Below, piece after piece: positions 53,727-62,873 of a stretch of 64,000 nucleotides of DNA. The stretch's first letter is position 1; every line of letters begins with the position of its first letter. The stretch covers positions 930,001-994,000 of the forward strand of contig NZ_CP126739.1 of NCBI RefSeq assembly GCF_030246885.1, in the 5' to 3' direction. Below the pieces are notes generated by a model, which was not told the origin of the DNA, searched no databases, and saw only the letters and a program-made list of their open reading frames with translations. A program made the translations under genes and the position numbers. Origin of the DNA: Microbacterium sp. zg-B185 (GTDB lineage Bacteria; Actinomycetota; Actinomycetes; Actinomycetales; Microbacteriaceae).

Positions 53727-54959
53727 ATGACGAATCCACCGGGCCCGTTCGACGCCCGGACGCCCTCCGCCCGACCGTCCCTCACCCCGCCGGCGTTCGC
53801 CTCCCCGCTCGCGCAGCCCCGCGTGGCCCCCGGCGCGTCGATCCCGGTCGCCACGGCCTCGCCGGCGGTCGTGCCGGTACCCCCGCGGAAGGGACGCACG
53901 GCGCCGGTGTGGATCAGCGGCATCCTCGTACTGATCCTGGTCGGGCTGGTCGGCTACTTCCTCAACGCCATCGGTCCCGGCGCGTCGATCATCGGCATGA
54001 TCCTCGCGTTCGTCCCCCTCGTCGCGGTGCTGCTGGCGGTGCGCATCATCGACCGATGGGAGCCGGAGCCCAAGGGGCTGCTGCTGTTCGCGGTGGCCTG
54101 GGGCGCGATCGCCGCAGTCGGCATCACCCTGGGTGTCGACATCCTGATCACGATGATCCTGGGCGCGGACGACTCGCAGATCCGGGACGCGTTCGCCGCC
54201 GTCGTGCAGGCACCCCTCGTCGAGGAGTTCGCGAAGGGCCTCGGGGTCTACCTGATCTTCCTGACCGCGCGTCGCGCCTTCGACGGTCCCATCGACGGCG
54301 TCGTCTACGGCGCCCTGGTGGGGGCCGGCTTCGCCTTCACCGAGAACATCCAGTACTTCGCCATCAGCCTCATCGAGGGCGGCGTGGGCGATGTCTCGGT
54401 GACCTTCTTCGTGCGCGGCATCCTGTCCCCGTTCGCGCACGTGATGTTCACCAGCGTCACCGGCTTCGCCCTCGGACTCGCGGCCCGGCGCGGCGCACGC
54501 GGCGGCCGGGCGGCGGGGCCATGGGTGCTGGGCGTGCTCGGCGCGACGGCGCTGCATGCGCTGTGGAACGGCTCCGCCGTGTTCGGCGACTTCTTCGCCC
54601 TCTATCTGACGCTGCAGGTTCCGCTGTTCGTCGGATTCATCCTCGGCATCATCGCGCTGCGACGTGAGGAAGCACGGCTGACCCGGGCGCGGCTGGGCGA
54701 CTACGCCACGGCGGGATGGTTCACCCCGCAGGAGGTGGACATGCTCGCGACCGCGCCCGGCCGGCGCGCGGCGCTGGCGTGGGCGCGCACTCTGCGCGGA
54801 GACCGCACCGCGATCATGAAGGAGTTCATCTCCGACGCCACGGCGCTCGCGGCAGCACGCCAGCGCGCGATCAGCGGCCGCGATGCCGACGCGCGCGAAG
54901 ACGAGCACGTCCTGCTGGCGCGGACCCGGGCGGCCCGCGCGGCGATGTTCGCGCCCTGA
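53727..54959 (+). CDS. prsW: PrsW-family intramembrane metalloprotease
   Basis: 410 residues. An Ala/Pro-rich cytoplasmic head (1-60) is followed by eight or so membrane helices carrying the PrsW set: APLVEEFAKGLGVYL (EExxK), FAFTENIQYF, FAHVMFTS and LHALWN. In Bacillus PrsW starts cleavage of the anti-sigma factor RsiW and hands over to a site-2 protease; this window also encodes a site-2 protease (rseP), though the two are 43 kb apart. An Ala/Arg-rich C-terminal cytoplasmic tail of about 90 residues follows. Confidence 0.88.
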   Translation: MTNPPGPFDARTPSARPSLTPPAFASPLAQPRVAPGASIPVATASPAVVPVPPRKGRTAPVWISGILVLILVGLVGYFLNAIGPGASIIGMILAFVPLVAVLLAVRIIDRWEPEPKGLLLFAVAWGAIAAVGITLGVDILITMILGADDSQIRDAFAAVVQAPLVEEFAKGLGVYLIFLTARRAFDGPIDGVVYGALVGAGFAFTENIQYFAISLIEGGVGDVSVTFFVRGILSPFAHVMFTSVTGFALGLAARRGARGGRAAGPWVLGVLGATALHALWNGSAVFGDFFALYLTLQVPLFVGFILGIIALRREEARLTRARLGDYATAGWFTPQEVDMLATAPGRRAALAWARTLRGDRTAIMKEFISDATALAAARQRAISGRDADAREDEHVLLARTRAARAAMFAP

Positions 54960-55164
54960 TCCGCAAGGGCACGCGGCACGCGCGATCTCATCCCCGGGCG
55001 GGCCGTACAGAACCCAGCGCCCGGTGCCGCGGCAAAGCCTGCGTGACGTCCGGGCGCTGAGTCGGCCTGTCATCAGGGTGCCCCGGTCGGGCGCGTCGTG
55101 TCAAGGGCGCCGTCTCCAGCGCTCTCGCTTTGACCAGCGCGGGTGTGGGCGGTTGGATGGACTC

Positions 55165-55533
55165 ATGACAGATGACCGCACCAAGCCCGAGATCGACGCG
55201 CCCCAGGGTCCGGCCCCCGAAGAACTGGTCATCCGTGACCTGATCGTCGGAGACGGCGCCGAGGCCAAGCCCGGCGACACCGTGACCGTCCACTACGCGG
55301 GTGTCGAGTACGAGACCGGCGAGGAATTCGACTCCTCGTGGAATCGCGGCGAGAGCATCCAGTTCCCCCTGCGCGGCCTCATCCAGGGGTGGCAGGACGG
55401 CATCCCCGGCATGAAGGTGGGCGGACGCCGCGAACTGGTGATCCCCCCGGAGCTGGCATACGGCCCGGCCGGGGGACACTTCCTCGGTGGCAAGACGCTG
55501 ATCTTCGTGATCGATCTGATCGCCGTCGGCTGA
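55165..55533 (+). CDS. FKBP-type peptidyl-prolyl isomerase, cytosolic
   Basis: 122 residues, single FKBP domain: TVTVHYAGVEY, FDSSWNRGESIQFPL, IPPELAYGPAGG and LIFVIDLIAVG. It isomerises Xaa-Pro bonds in the cytoplasm. It lacks a signal peptide, unlike the lipoprotein FKBP at 6 kb. The start ATG 55165 is assigned by domain fit; only GGATGG lies upstream. A hairpin terminator follows 14 bp after the stop. Confidence 0.92.
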   Translation: MTDDRTKPEIDAPQGPAPEELVIRDLIVGDGAEAKPGDTVTVHYAGVEYETGEEFDSSWNRGESIQFPLRGLIQGWQDGIPGMKVGGRRELVIPPELAYGPAGGHFLGGKTLIFVIDLIAVG

Positions 55534-55547
55534 CGATCGCACCGACA

Positions 55548-55583
55548 CGAGGGGGACGGATGCTTCGGCATCCGTCCCCCTCG
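55548..55583 (+). terminator. Perfect 16-bp hairpin with TTCG loop after the FKBP gene
   Basis: CGAGGGGGACGGATGC (55548-55563), loop TTCG, exact complement 55568-55583, then GCTTTCC. Confidence 0.85.
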
Positions 55584-55716
55584 GCTTTCCTCGGCAGCGG
55601 CCGGATGATCACACTCCAAAGATTTTTCCATTCACGGGAATAGATCCGTTCGCGGCCGCGGTTGTCCTGTGGGAACTCGTCGCTGACTGCGGCGACCACG
55701 GACACGAAGGAAGACA

Positions 55717-56277
55717 ATGACCGACGCCACCACGCTCGACGTTCCCGGCTACCGCCCCGGCACCTGGGAGCTGGACCCCAGCCACAGCGAGGTCGGTTTC
55801 ACCGTCCGCCACATGATGATCTCCAAGGTGCGCGGCGCCTTCGGCATCAAGCGCGCGACGCTGATCGCGCCGGAGAACCCGCTCGAGGCCAAGGTGGAGG
55901 CCCACGTCGACGCCACTTCGCTGGACACGAAGGACGAGGGTCGCGACGCTCACCTGCGTTCGGCGGACTTTTTCGACGTGGAGACCTACCCCTCCATCGA
56001 CTTCGTATCCACCGGCGTGCGCGTCGAAAAGGGCGAGATGCTCGTCGACGGCGACCTCACCATCCGCGACGTCACCAAGCCGGTCACCTTCGAGTTCGAC
56101 TTCGGCGGTTTCGGAGCAGACCCGTGGGGCAACTACAAGGCGGGGGCGACGGCCACGACGGTCATCAACCGTGAGGACTTCGGCCTGACCTGGAACGCCG
56201 CGCTGGAGACCGGCGGAGTCCTCGTCGGCAAGGACGTCACCATCACGCTCGACCTGCAGGGTGCCATCCAGGCGTGA
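55717..56277 (+). CDS. YceI-family lipid-binding-fold protein
   Basis: 186 residues. YceI lipocalin-like barrel: WELDPSHSEVGFTVRHMM at the start, LEAKVEAHVDATSLDTKDEGRD and LRSADFFDVETYPSIDF in the middle, and GDLTIRDVTKPVTFEFDF later. Family members bind isoprenoids or other lipids; no signal peptide is visible here, so it is probably cytosolic. AGGAAG lies 5 bases before ATG 55717. A palindromic terminator follows. Confidence 0.9.
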   Translation: MTDATTLDVPGYRPGTWELDPSHSEVGFTVRHMMISKVRGAFGIKRATLIAPENPLEAKVEAHVDATSLDTKDEGRDAHLRSADFFDVETYPSIDFVSTGVRVEKGEMLVDGDLTIRDVTKPVTFEFDFGGFGADPWGNYKAGATATTVINREDFGLTWNAALETGGVLVGKDVTITLDLQGAIQA

Positions 56278-56291
56278 CCTGACGCTGGAGC

Positions 56292-56319
56292 AAGGGGGGA
56301 TGCCGCGGCATCCCCCCTT
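56292..56319 (+). terminator. Perfect 28-bp palindrome, terminator after yceI
   Basis: Half-site AAGGGGGGATGCCG; the right half ends in CCCCCCTT and then TCG. No loop bases separate the arms, so the DNA palindrome itself may form only part of the stem in RNA. Confidence 0.7.
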
Positions 56320-56446
56320 TCGTCTCACCGCGCGGCATCGGGTCTGTGCCATCCTCGCCCCGAATCCTTGAGAACGCTCGTGGCCGCGGATACCGTGAGC
56401 GTGCCGTGCGGGTACGTGAGGGCGCGGCGGTGAGGGGGGGCGTCCG

Positions 56447-57496
56447 ATGAATTACGGAATCAGCATCCTGTTCCGCGCCATCCCCCTCCTGATGGGGGCG
56501 GTCTGCCTGGGATTCGGGCTCTACGTCCTGAGCGGCGGTGACGACGCCGGCCATTTCGTGGCCGGGCACGTCCTGATCGCGCTGACGGCGATCTGCATCG
56601 CGCTGTTCACCACGGCGGCGATCATCATCCGTCAGATCACGGACACCTTCGCCGGCGCCTGGAAGATCATCCTTCCCATCGTGGGATACAGCGTCGCGAC
56701 CGCAACCGTGGCGTGGGGCCTGTGGCTGCGCTCAGACACATCGTCCGCGTCCTTCGTCGCCGGGCACGTCGTCTTCGGCGTCGGGCTGGTCGCCGCGTGC
56801 GTGTCCACCGTGGGCGCAGCATCCAGCGCATTCACGCTGATCCCGCGAAACGCCGCGGGCAGTCACGGCGATGGCGTGCCCGCAGAAGCATACGGCCGCC
56901 CGATGGCATGGGCACTGCTCGGCGTCCCCGTGGCGGCGACACTCATCGCCGGAGTCTGGGCGGTGGTACTGCTGGTGGGCGGCGCCCGCGCCGATCACTT
57001 CGTCGCAGGCCACGTGCTTCTTGGGCTCACTGCGATCTGCTCGAGCCTGATCGCGCTCGTGGGCACGGTCGTGCGCCAGGTGCGCAACCAGTTCGATGAA
57101 CCCGAGCGCTGGTCGTGGTCGGTGTGGGTCCTGATCATGGGAGCGGCCACTGCGGCGTGGGGGCTGTTTGTGCTGTTCAGCTCCGATCGCCCTGAGCGAG
57201 TGGCTCCCGGCTGCATCCTCCTGGGACTGGGGATGATCTGCTTCAGCATCATCTCGAAGGTCTGGTTGCTGGCCTCTGTGTGGCGTCGAGAGTTCCCCCT
57301 GGCTGACAGGGTCCCCATCATTCCGGTCATGACGTGTTTGGCATGCCTGTTCTTTGCCGCTTTTCTGGCCGAGGCCGCGACGACCGACCCGAACTTCTTC
57401 GTCCCCGCACGCGTCCTCACCGGGCTCGGCGCGGTGTGCTTCACGTTGTTCTCGATCGTGTCGATTCTGGAGGCGGGCACGTCCAAGAAGAAGTGA
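56447..57496 (+). CDS. YhiM-like (DUF2776) inner membrane protein
   Basis: 349 residues, about ten membrane helices. The sequence reads as a close relative of enterobacterial YhiM: IPLLMGAVCLGFGLYVL at the start, SIVSILEAGTSKKK at the end. Five internal repeats share the core FVAGHVLxGLxAIC: near residues 36-50, 103-117, 187-201, and weaker copies ending GCILLGLGMIC and ARVLTGLGAVC. E. coli YhiM has been linked to growth at low pH. GAGGGGGG precedes ATG 56447. It converges on the EamA gene with a 6-bp gap. Confidence 0.82.
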   Translation: MNYGISILFRAIPLLMGAVCLGFGLYVLSGGDDAGHFVAGHVLIALTAICIALFTTAAIIIRQITDTFAGAWKIILPIVGYSVATATVAWGLWLRSDTSSASFVAGHVVFGVGLVAACVSTVGAASSAFTLIPRNAAGSHGDGVPAEAYGRPMAWALLGVPVAATLIAGVWAVVLLVGGARADHFVAGHVLLGLTAICSSLIALVGTVVRQVRNQFDEPERWSWSVWVLIMGAATAAWGLFVLFSSDRPERVAPGCILLGLGMICFSIISKVWLLASVWRREFPLADRVPIIPVMTCLACLFFAAFLAEAATTDPNFFVPARVLTGLGAVCFTLFSIVSILEAGTSKKK

Positions 57497-57502
57497 CCGC
57501 TG

Positions 57503-58474
57503 TCATCCCGTCAGCGAGGAATGACGCGGGCGCAACCGGTTCTGTGCCAGCAGGATGCCGAGGAAGACCACGACCGCGCCGACCGGCTCGTTCCACGAGA
57601 CCTGCTCCCCGAGGATCGCGATGCCGAGTGCGACGCCGACGATGGGCGTCAGGTAGGTGACGGTGGAGGCCCGGGTCGGGCCCCACGCGCGCAACGTGTT
57701 CTGGTTCCAGATGTAGGCGATGCCGGTGCCGAGGCAGCCGAGCAGGATGACGCTGCCGATGATCCAGGGATCCAGCGCGACGGGGGTGAGGGCGATGAAC
57801 GGGGTCAGCGCGAGCATGATCACCGCAGCGATGCCGATGTTCAGGAATGAGAACACCAGGGCGCTCATCCCGGTGTGCGAGACGAACCTGCGCATGTACG
57901 CGAGGCTGAAGCCGTAGCAGGCGGTGGCCCCCAGGATCGCGAACTGCGCGACCAGACTCTGGTTGAGATCCAGGCCCCGCCACGGCGCGATGATGACCAT
58001 CACGCCGAGGATTCCCACCAGGATGCCGGCAATCTGCACCGGCTTGAGCCGCTCGACGCGGAACAGCAGCCCGGCCATCACGGCCGTCATGATCGGCGTG
58101 GTGGCGTTGTAGATGCTGGCAAGGCCGGAGGTCACGTGCTGCTGCGCCCAGGAGAACAGCAGGAACGGCACGACGCAGAACGAGACCGCCAGCACCGTCA
58201 TGTGCGCCCACACCGTGAGGCTACGCGGCAGCGTGTCGCGGCGGAGTGCCACGAAGACGCCGAGGGTCAGTCCTCCCAGGATCAGCCGGGACCAGGCGAC
58301 CTGCGCGGGGGAGATCCCCTCGAGGGCGACCTTCATGAACAGGAAGCTGGATCCCCAGATGACCCCGGTCAGCACGAACTGCACCCCGATCCACCCCTGC
58401 GACAGCGGACGACCGCTCGCGGCACGGGCCAAGTCGCCGGTGGCCGGGACGGCGGCGCGGGATTCGGTGGGCAC
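57503..58474 (-). CDS. EamA/DMT-family transporter
   Basis: 323 residues with ten membrane helices in two EamA repeats. The first begins GVIWGSSFLFMKVALEGISP and the second after residue 165 with AILGATACYGFSLAYMRRF. The ending YLTPIVGVALGIAILGEQ is typical. These proteins export amino acids or other metabolites; the cargo cannot be named. Start GTG 58474 has a TAGAGT -10 element 6 nt upstream. Confidence 0.88.
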   Translation of the reverse strand: MPTESRAAVPATGDLARAASGRPLSQGWIGVQFVLTGVIWGSSFLFMKVALEGISPAQVAWSRLILGGLTLGVFVALRRDTLPRSLTVWAHMTVLAVSFCVVPFLLFSWAQQHVTSGLASIYNATTPIMTAVMAGLLFRVERLKPVQIAGILVGILGVMVIIAPWRGLDLNQSLVAQFAILGATACYGFSLAYMRRFVSHTGMSALVFSFLNIGIAAVIMLALTPFIALTPVALDPWIIGSVILLGCLGTGIAYIWNQNTLRAWGPTRASTVTYLTPIVGVALGIAILGEQVSWNEPVGAVVVFLGILLAQNRLRPRHSSLTG

Positions 58475-58480
58475 GCGGCG

Positions 58481-58486
58481 ACTCTA
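58481..58486 (-). promoter_or_regulatory. -10 hexamer (TAGAGT), leaderless EamA gene
   Basis: Minus-strand TAGAGT, 6-nt spacer, GTG 58474. Confidence 0.45.
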
Positions 58487-58583
58487 GCTCCGCGGCACGG
58501 CGCTCAGGCGCCGTGCCGGATGCGACGTCCGAAATCCGCCGATGGACGGCCGTCCGGCTACGCCGCACAGCCGATCGCGCCTC

Positions 58584-59891
58584 CTACGGCTCCGGGTGGG
58601 CGGCGTCGTATGCGCGGAAGCGGGGGCTCAGCCGCACCAGGAGGGACACCAACCCGATGATGATCAGCCCGCCCAGCAGCGGCGGGAACCACAGTGCGGC
58701 GATCGTGGCGAGCGTCCCGGCGTACAGGGCGCCCAGCCGGGGACCACCCGCCACGACGACGATGAACACGCCCTGCAGTCGCCCGCGGATCGCGTCGGGG
58801 ACCGCCGCCTGCAGCATGGTGCTGCGGAAGATCGAGCTGACGTTGTCCGCGGCGCCGGAAACGGCCAGGGTGAGAGCGGCCAGGACGATGAGGGTCACGT
58901 TCGGGACCGTCTCACCGACCCCGGAAGGGGCGAACCAGCCGAGCGCGGCGGCGCCCAGCACGAGGCCGAACGCCGCGATGGATCCGCCGTAGACGATGAT
59001 GGCGCGCTCGATGCCCAGGCCCTGTCGCCGCACCCGGCCGACCGGGCCGGAGAACAGGCTGCACAGAAATGCGCCGGCCGCGACAGAGGCCGTGAGGATG
59101 CCCGTCGTGATGGGCCCACCGCCGAGCAGCACCGCGCCCACGGCGGGCAGAAGCGCGAGCGGCTGGCCGAACGTCATGGCGATGATGTCCAGGACGAACT
59201 GCATCCGGATGTTGGAAGCACGTTTCAGGAACCGCCACCCGTCTCGGAGCGATTCCAGGCCCGGGCGGACGATCACACCTTCGGGCCGGATGCTCGGCAG
59301 GGTCCACAGTCCGAGGAACAGCGAGCTCATGAGCAGGACATCCAGCGAGTACGTCCATGCGTAGCCGGCGAAGGCCACCATGACGCCGGCCAGAGCGGGT
59401 CCGGCCATCACCATGATGCCGAAGGTGATGCCGTTGAGTGCGGATGCCGCGGGCAGCAGTTCGCGCGGGATCAGGCGGGGCACGATCGCCTGCCGGGCCG
59501 CCATCACGACGGTGTTGGCGGCGGAGTTGGCGATGCTCAGCGCATACAGCCACCACACTGTCTCCATCTGCGCCCACGCGATGCCGGCGAGCAGGACGGT
59601 GGAGGCGAGGGTGATGGTCGCGGCGACCAGGGCGACGCGGCGCCGGTCGAACGCATCCGCCAGCATTCCGCCGTAGAGCCCGGCGATGATCATCGGAGCC
59701 AGGCCGGCGACCGCGATCATCGCGACGGCGAACGTGGACCCGGTCAGTTCGTACATGTGCAGCATGATCGCGACGATGGTCAGCTGGCCGCCGAGGCCTG
59801 CCAGCGTCGATCCGATCCACATCCGGGTGAAGGCGGGACTGGCCCGGAACGGGCTGAGGTCGATGAAGTGATCGCGACGCAGTCCCGGCAT
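58584..59891 (-). CDS. MFS transporter, EntS/MdtG-like 12-helix type
   Basis: 435 residues with about 12 membrane helices. The pattern FTRMWIGSTLAGLGGQLTIVA, motif A GGMLADAFDRRRV, and the central RDGWRFLKRASNIR segment resemble the EntS-like MFS exporter group. Substrate unknown (EntS exports enterobactin in E. coli; no siderophore genes are near here). Start ATG 59891 has a TAGCCT -10 element 6 nt upstream. Confidence 0.87.
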   Translation of the reverse strand: MPGLRRDHFIDLSPFRASPAFTRMWIGSTLAGLGGQLTIVAIMLHMYELTGSTFAVAMIAVAGLAPMIIAGLYGGMLADAFDRRRVALVAATITLASTVLLAGIAWAQMETVWWLYALSIANSAANTVVMAARQAIVPRLIPRELLPAASALNGITFGIMVMAGPALAGVMVAFAGYAWTYSLDVLLMSSLFLGLWTLPSIRPEGVIVRPGLESLRDGWRFLKRASNIRMQFVLDIIAMTFGQPLALLPAVGAVLLGGGPITTGILTASVAAGAFLCSLFSGPVGRVRRQGLGIERAIIVYGGSIAAFGLVLGAAALGWFAPSGVGETVPNVTLIVLAALTLAVSGAADNVSSIFRSTMLQAAVPDAIRGRLQGVFIVVVAGGPRLGALYAGTLATIAALWFPPLLGGLIIIGLVSLLVRLSPRFRAYDAAHPEP

Positions 59892-59897
59892 CCTTCG

Positions 59898-59903
59898 AGG
59901 CTA
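59898..59903 (-). promoter_or_regulatory. -10 hexamer (TAGCCT), leaderless MFS gene
   Basis: Minus-strand TAGCCT, 6-nt spacer, ATG 59891. Only about 20 bp from the divergent rpsO promoter. Confidence 0.45.
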
Positions 59904-59922
59904 TCCCGTGGCGAAGTCCGGA

Positions 59923-59952
59923 TTAACCGCCGCGCCTCCCGGCTGGTAGACT
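59923..59952 (+). promoter_or_regulatory. Promoter of rpsO (TTAACC, 18 bp, TAGACT)
   Basis: A -35-like TTAACC (59923-59928) and -10 TAGACT (59947-59952) stand 18 bp apart. The transcript would have a leader of roughly 85 nt before ATG 60044. S15 controls its own mRNA through such leaders in several bacteria, but I cannot assign a fold here. Confidence 0.5.
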
Positions 59953-60043
59953 CTTCAGGTTGCCGTTCGATCGGCCGCGGATAAACAGAGCTCACGCATC
60001 AGGCGTCGGGCGCCGCGCAATGAGCAGGAAGGGGATCCCATCT

Positions 60044-60313
60044 ATGCCACTCGAATCTGACGCTAAGAAGGCGATCATCGAAGAGTACGCGACGCACCCC
60101 GGTGACACCGGATCCCCCGAGGTGCAGGTCGCGATGCTGACGCAGCGCATCAAGGACCTCACAGAGCACCTGAAGGAGCACAAGCACGACCACCACTCGC
60201 GTCGTGGTCTGTTCCTGATGGTCGGTCAGCGCCGTCGTCTGCTCGGCTATCTCCAGGACATCGACATCGCGCGTTACCGCTCGCTGATCGAACGTCTGGG
60301 GCTGCGCCGCTAA
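60044..60313 (+). CDS. rpsO: 30S ribosomal protein S15
   Basis: 89 residues, exact S15 length. Conserved [35 protein letters not shown] and [10 protein letters not shown]15 binds the central domain of 16S rRNA early in 30S assembly. ATG 60044 has AAGGGG 10 bases upstream; the frame is open a little further but the family start is clear. pnp, often next to rpsO, is not here: the next gene is convergent. Confidence 0.97.
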   Translation: MPLESDAKKAIIEEYATHPGDTGSPEVQVAMLTQRIKDLTEHLKEHKHDHHSRRGLFLMVGQRRRLLGYLQDIDIARYRSLIERLGLRR

Positions 60314-60338
60314 TCGCGCCAGCGCACAATCGCTTTCC

Positions 60339-60370
60339 GAAGGGCCGTCCCAGGTGTGGGGCGGCCCTTC
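60339..60370 (+). terminator. Hairpin terminator after rpsO
   Basis: GAAGGGCCG pairs with CGGCCCTTC, then one T-G and three C-G pairs close a 6-nt loop; GCTTTGCG follows. Confidence 0.75.
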
Positions 60371-60475
60371 GCTTTGCGTGCGCCAGACGCCGAGACTGCA
60401 ACCGCACCTCGAGACTGTGGGTTTTACCCGCAGTCTGGAGGCTCCGTTGCGGTCTCGCGTTTCCGGGGGACCGTG

Positions 60476-61504
60476 TCAGGACGAGGCGGATGCCGCGGCG
60501 CGGGCCGCGACCAGATCGGCGTGGTGGATCGCCGCGACGTCCGGGTGCGCCCTGAGCCGGGACTTGAGGGCGTTTTCGCCGTAGAGGGCGTGGATCGGGT
60601 TGGCCGGATCCTGGGTGACGCCGCGCGCCGCGGCGGCGAGGTCCGCCGGAAGCTCGATCACCGGCAGCCGGGCGTCCAGGGCCGGGTTGAAGAAGAACGG
60701 CACCGAGATCCGGTCATCCGGGTAACGCGGCGACACGACCCGGTGGTTCGTGGCAATCAAGTAGCCTCCGGTGGCGTACTCGAGGAGCTCGCCGATGTTG
60801 ACGACGAACGCGCCGGGCACGGCGGGCGCGTCCACCCATTCGCCGTCACGCTGTACCTGGAGGCCACCCTTGCCAGGTTCCACCCAGAGGAGGGTCAGCA
60901 CGCCGGAGTCCTTGTGCGCTCCGACGCCTTGTTGGGGTGTCGGGTCGTCCTTGCCCGGATAGCGGACGATCTTGATCAGGGTCGACGGCTCGCCGAAGTG
61001 CTGGTCGAAGTAGTTCTCCGGGGCGCCCAGGGTCACCGCCCACGCGCGCAGGAGCTTGCGGGCCACGCCGGAGAGGTGGTCGTGCCACTGCGAGACGACC
61101 TCGCGCAGCTCGGGCTGCGCCTGCGGCCACAGGTTCGGGCCGATCAGCCGGGCGTACGCCGGAGCATCCGGATCCGTCACCGCGGTGCGCTCCGGGCCGA
61201 TGTCGATCTGCTCGCGCCAGTCCACGCGCCCCTGCGTGCGCTCCCCGCCGACGCGGGTGTAGCCGCGGAAATGCGGGCTGCGGACGTTCTCGATGGCGAG
61301 CTTGTCGGCCTCGGGCAGCGCGAAGAACTCCCGCGCGACCCGGTGCAGGTCCGCTTCGAGCTCGGGGGAGATCCCCGTGCCGGTGAGGTAGAAGAAGCCG
61401 ACGTCGTGCGTGGCGGCGCGAAGGTCGTCGCGGAACGCCGCGGCGGCGTCCGGTCCGGCATCCAGCCGGGACAGATCCAGGATCGGCAGGGTGAGATCGC
61501 TCAT
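60476..61504 (-). CDS. 2-oxoglutarate/Fe(II) oxygenase, isopenicillin N synthase-like
   Basis: 342 residues. N-terminal DIOX_N part begins LPILDLSRLDAG and VGFFYLTGTGI. The 2OG-Fe(II) domain has the metal ligands in VGAHKDSGVLTLLW (HxD) and ATNHRVVSP (His), and the oxoglutarate-binding Arg-x-Ser in DRISVPFFFN. Members hydroxylate or desaturate small molecules. In bacteria, this solitary type is often linked to no known cluster. Start ATG 61504 with TACCCT 7 nt upstream. Confidence 0.9.
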   Translation of the reverse strand: MSDLTLPILDLSRLDAGPDAAAAFRDDLRAATHDVGFFYLTGTGISPELEADLHRVAREFFALPEADKLAIENVRSPHFRGYTRVGGERTQGRVDWREQIDIGPERTAVTDPDAPAYARLIGPNLWPQAQPELREVVSQWHDHLSGVARKLLRAWAVTLGAPENYFDQHFGEPSTLIKIVRYPGKDDPTPQQGVGAHKDSGVLTLLWVEPGKGGLQVQRDGEWVDAPAVPGAFVVNIGELLEYATGGYLIATNHRVVSPRYPDDRISVPFFFNPALDARLPVIELPADLAAAARGVTQDPANPIHALYGENALKSRLRAHPDVAAIHHADLVAARAAASASS

Positions 61505-61511
61505 GGACCCG

Positions 61512-61517
61512 AGGGTA
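61512..61517 (-). promoter_or_regulatory. -10 hexamer (TACCCT), leaderless 2OG oxygenase gene
   Basis: Minus-strand TACCCT, 7-nt spacer, ATG 61504. The palindrome GGATGCCGCGGCATCC (61521-61536) lies just upstream. Confidence 0.4.
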
Positions 61518-61584
61518 GGCGGATGCCGCGGCATCCGCGTCTTTGTTGCGCAGCGTTAAGCCGGGGCGCAGGCGCGGCCGGGTC

Positions 61585-62796
61585 TCAGCCGTTCTGGCGT
61601 GGATCGGCGCGTCGGTGTGCCGGACGGGGCTGCTCCGGCGGTCGCCGTGAACCGGTGGGATCGGACCGGTGCCCCTCGCGGTCGAGCATCGCCGGGTCGG
61701 CGAACAGCCAGCGAGGTCGCGGCTCGACGAGAGGACGGAAGACCGTGCGCACCGGTCTGGTCGCCAGACCGAGAGCGATCAGCACGGAGGCGACGATGAC
61801 CACCGGAAGCCAGATCCACGTCGGATCCAGGTCGCGCAGCACTCCGGACTCGCGGAACGGGTACAGCACGAAGGAGTGCAGCAGGTAGACGTACATCGTG
61901 TACTGGCCGAAGTGCGTCCACCAGTGCGTCTCGAGCGGCAGCACCGCGAAGAACGCCGTGGACAGCACGATCGCGACGCCGACCAGCGCCAGGCGGACGC
62001 CTCCCGCCCACCATTCCGTGCCGCCGATGGACGAGTAGTTCTCGTCGTAGAAGAGCCACTCCCGCAGGTTCATCGCCCGCCATACGTCGACGAAGAACCA
62101 GGCCAGCCAGCCGGCCGCCGCCAGGACAGCGGCCGAGGCGGCGAACACCCACCAGGGGCGGGAGCGGAGGAGGCCGAGACGGTCGATCACATCGCGCTCG
62201 CGCAGCCACCACCCGAGCGTGAAGAAGAACAGCAGGCCGAGGGTCCGCGACAGCGACAGGGTGGAGTCGATGTTCGGCAGGTAACCGGCGCCGATGGAGA
62301 TCACGATCGTCCACAGCAGCGGCCAGCGCAGCAGCGCGAGGTACGGCAGGACCACGCGGAAGATGCCGAGCGCGAGAAGGAACCACAGCGTCCACGACGG
62401 CTGCGTGGGGTTCGGGTTCGCCTGCCCCTCGACGAGCCACTTGGTGACCGTCCAGAGGGACTCGAAGATCACATACGGCAGGAGGATGTCGGTCAGCACG
62501 CGCGCCATCTGACGACGGCCCGGGGCATCAGATTTCGAGAAGTACCCGGAGATGATCGCGAACGCCGGCATGTGGAACGCGTAGACCAGGAGGTAGAGGG
62601 CGAGCGCGACCTCGGAGTCGTACGTCAGCCGCTGCACGGCGTGTCCCAGGACGACCAGGGCGATGCACGCGAAGCGCGCGTTGTCCCAGAACGGGACCCG
62701 CCGGCGGACCCGGGGCGCGGCTCCGCTGCCCGCCGGCGGACCGCGCACGGCGGATGCCGCGGCCGCAGCGGGCGTCGGATTCGTTGATTCGGTCAT
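61585..62796 (-). CDS. Acyltransferase-3 family membrane protein
   Basis: 403 residues, about ten membrane helices. The first helix region FWDNARFACIALVVLGHAVQ has the His that starts AT3 catalysis, and AFHMPAFAIISGYF follows as usual. AT3 proteins transfer acyl groups to extracytoplasmic sugars or other targets. A Pro/Arg-rich tail ends the protein. Start is ATG 62796 or the GTG directly before it; TAGGGT lies 13 nt upstream. Confidence 0.85.
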   Translation of the reverse strand: MTESTNPTPAAAAASAVRGPPAGSGAAPRVRRRVPFWDNARFACIALVVLGHAVQRLTYDSEVALALYLLVYAFHMPAFAIISGYFSKSDAPGRRQMARVLTDILLPYVIFESLWTVTKWLVEGQANPNPTQPSWTLWFLLALGIFRVVLPYLALLRWPLLWTIVISIGAGYLPNIDSTLSLSRTLGLLFFFTLGWWLRERDVIDRLGLLRSRPWWVFAASAAVLAAAGWLAWFFVDVWRAMNLREWLFYDENYSSIGGTEWWAGGVRLALVGVAIVLSTAFFAVLPLETHWWTHFGQYTMYVYLLHSFVLYPFRESGVLRDLDPTWIWLPVVIVASVLIALGLATRPVRTVFRPLVEPRPRWLFADPAMLDREGHRSDPTGSRRPPEQPRPAHRRADPRQNG

Positions 62797-62873
62797 CACT
62801 GCGATCGCCACCCTATCCTGGGTGAACGTGCCGCTGCGGGGACGAGCGGCCAGGTCGACCCGAGGAGAACCGC

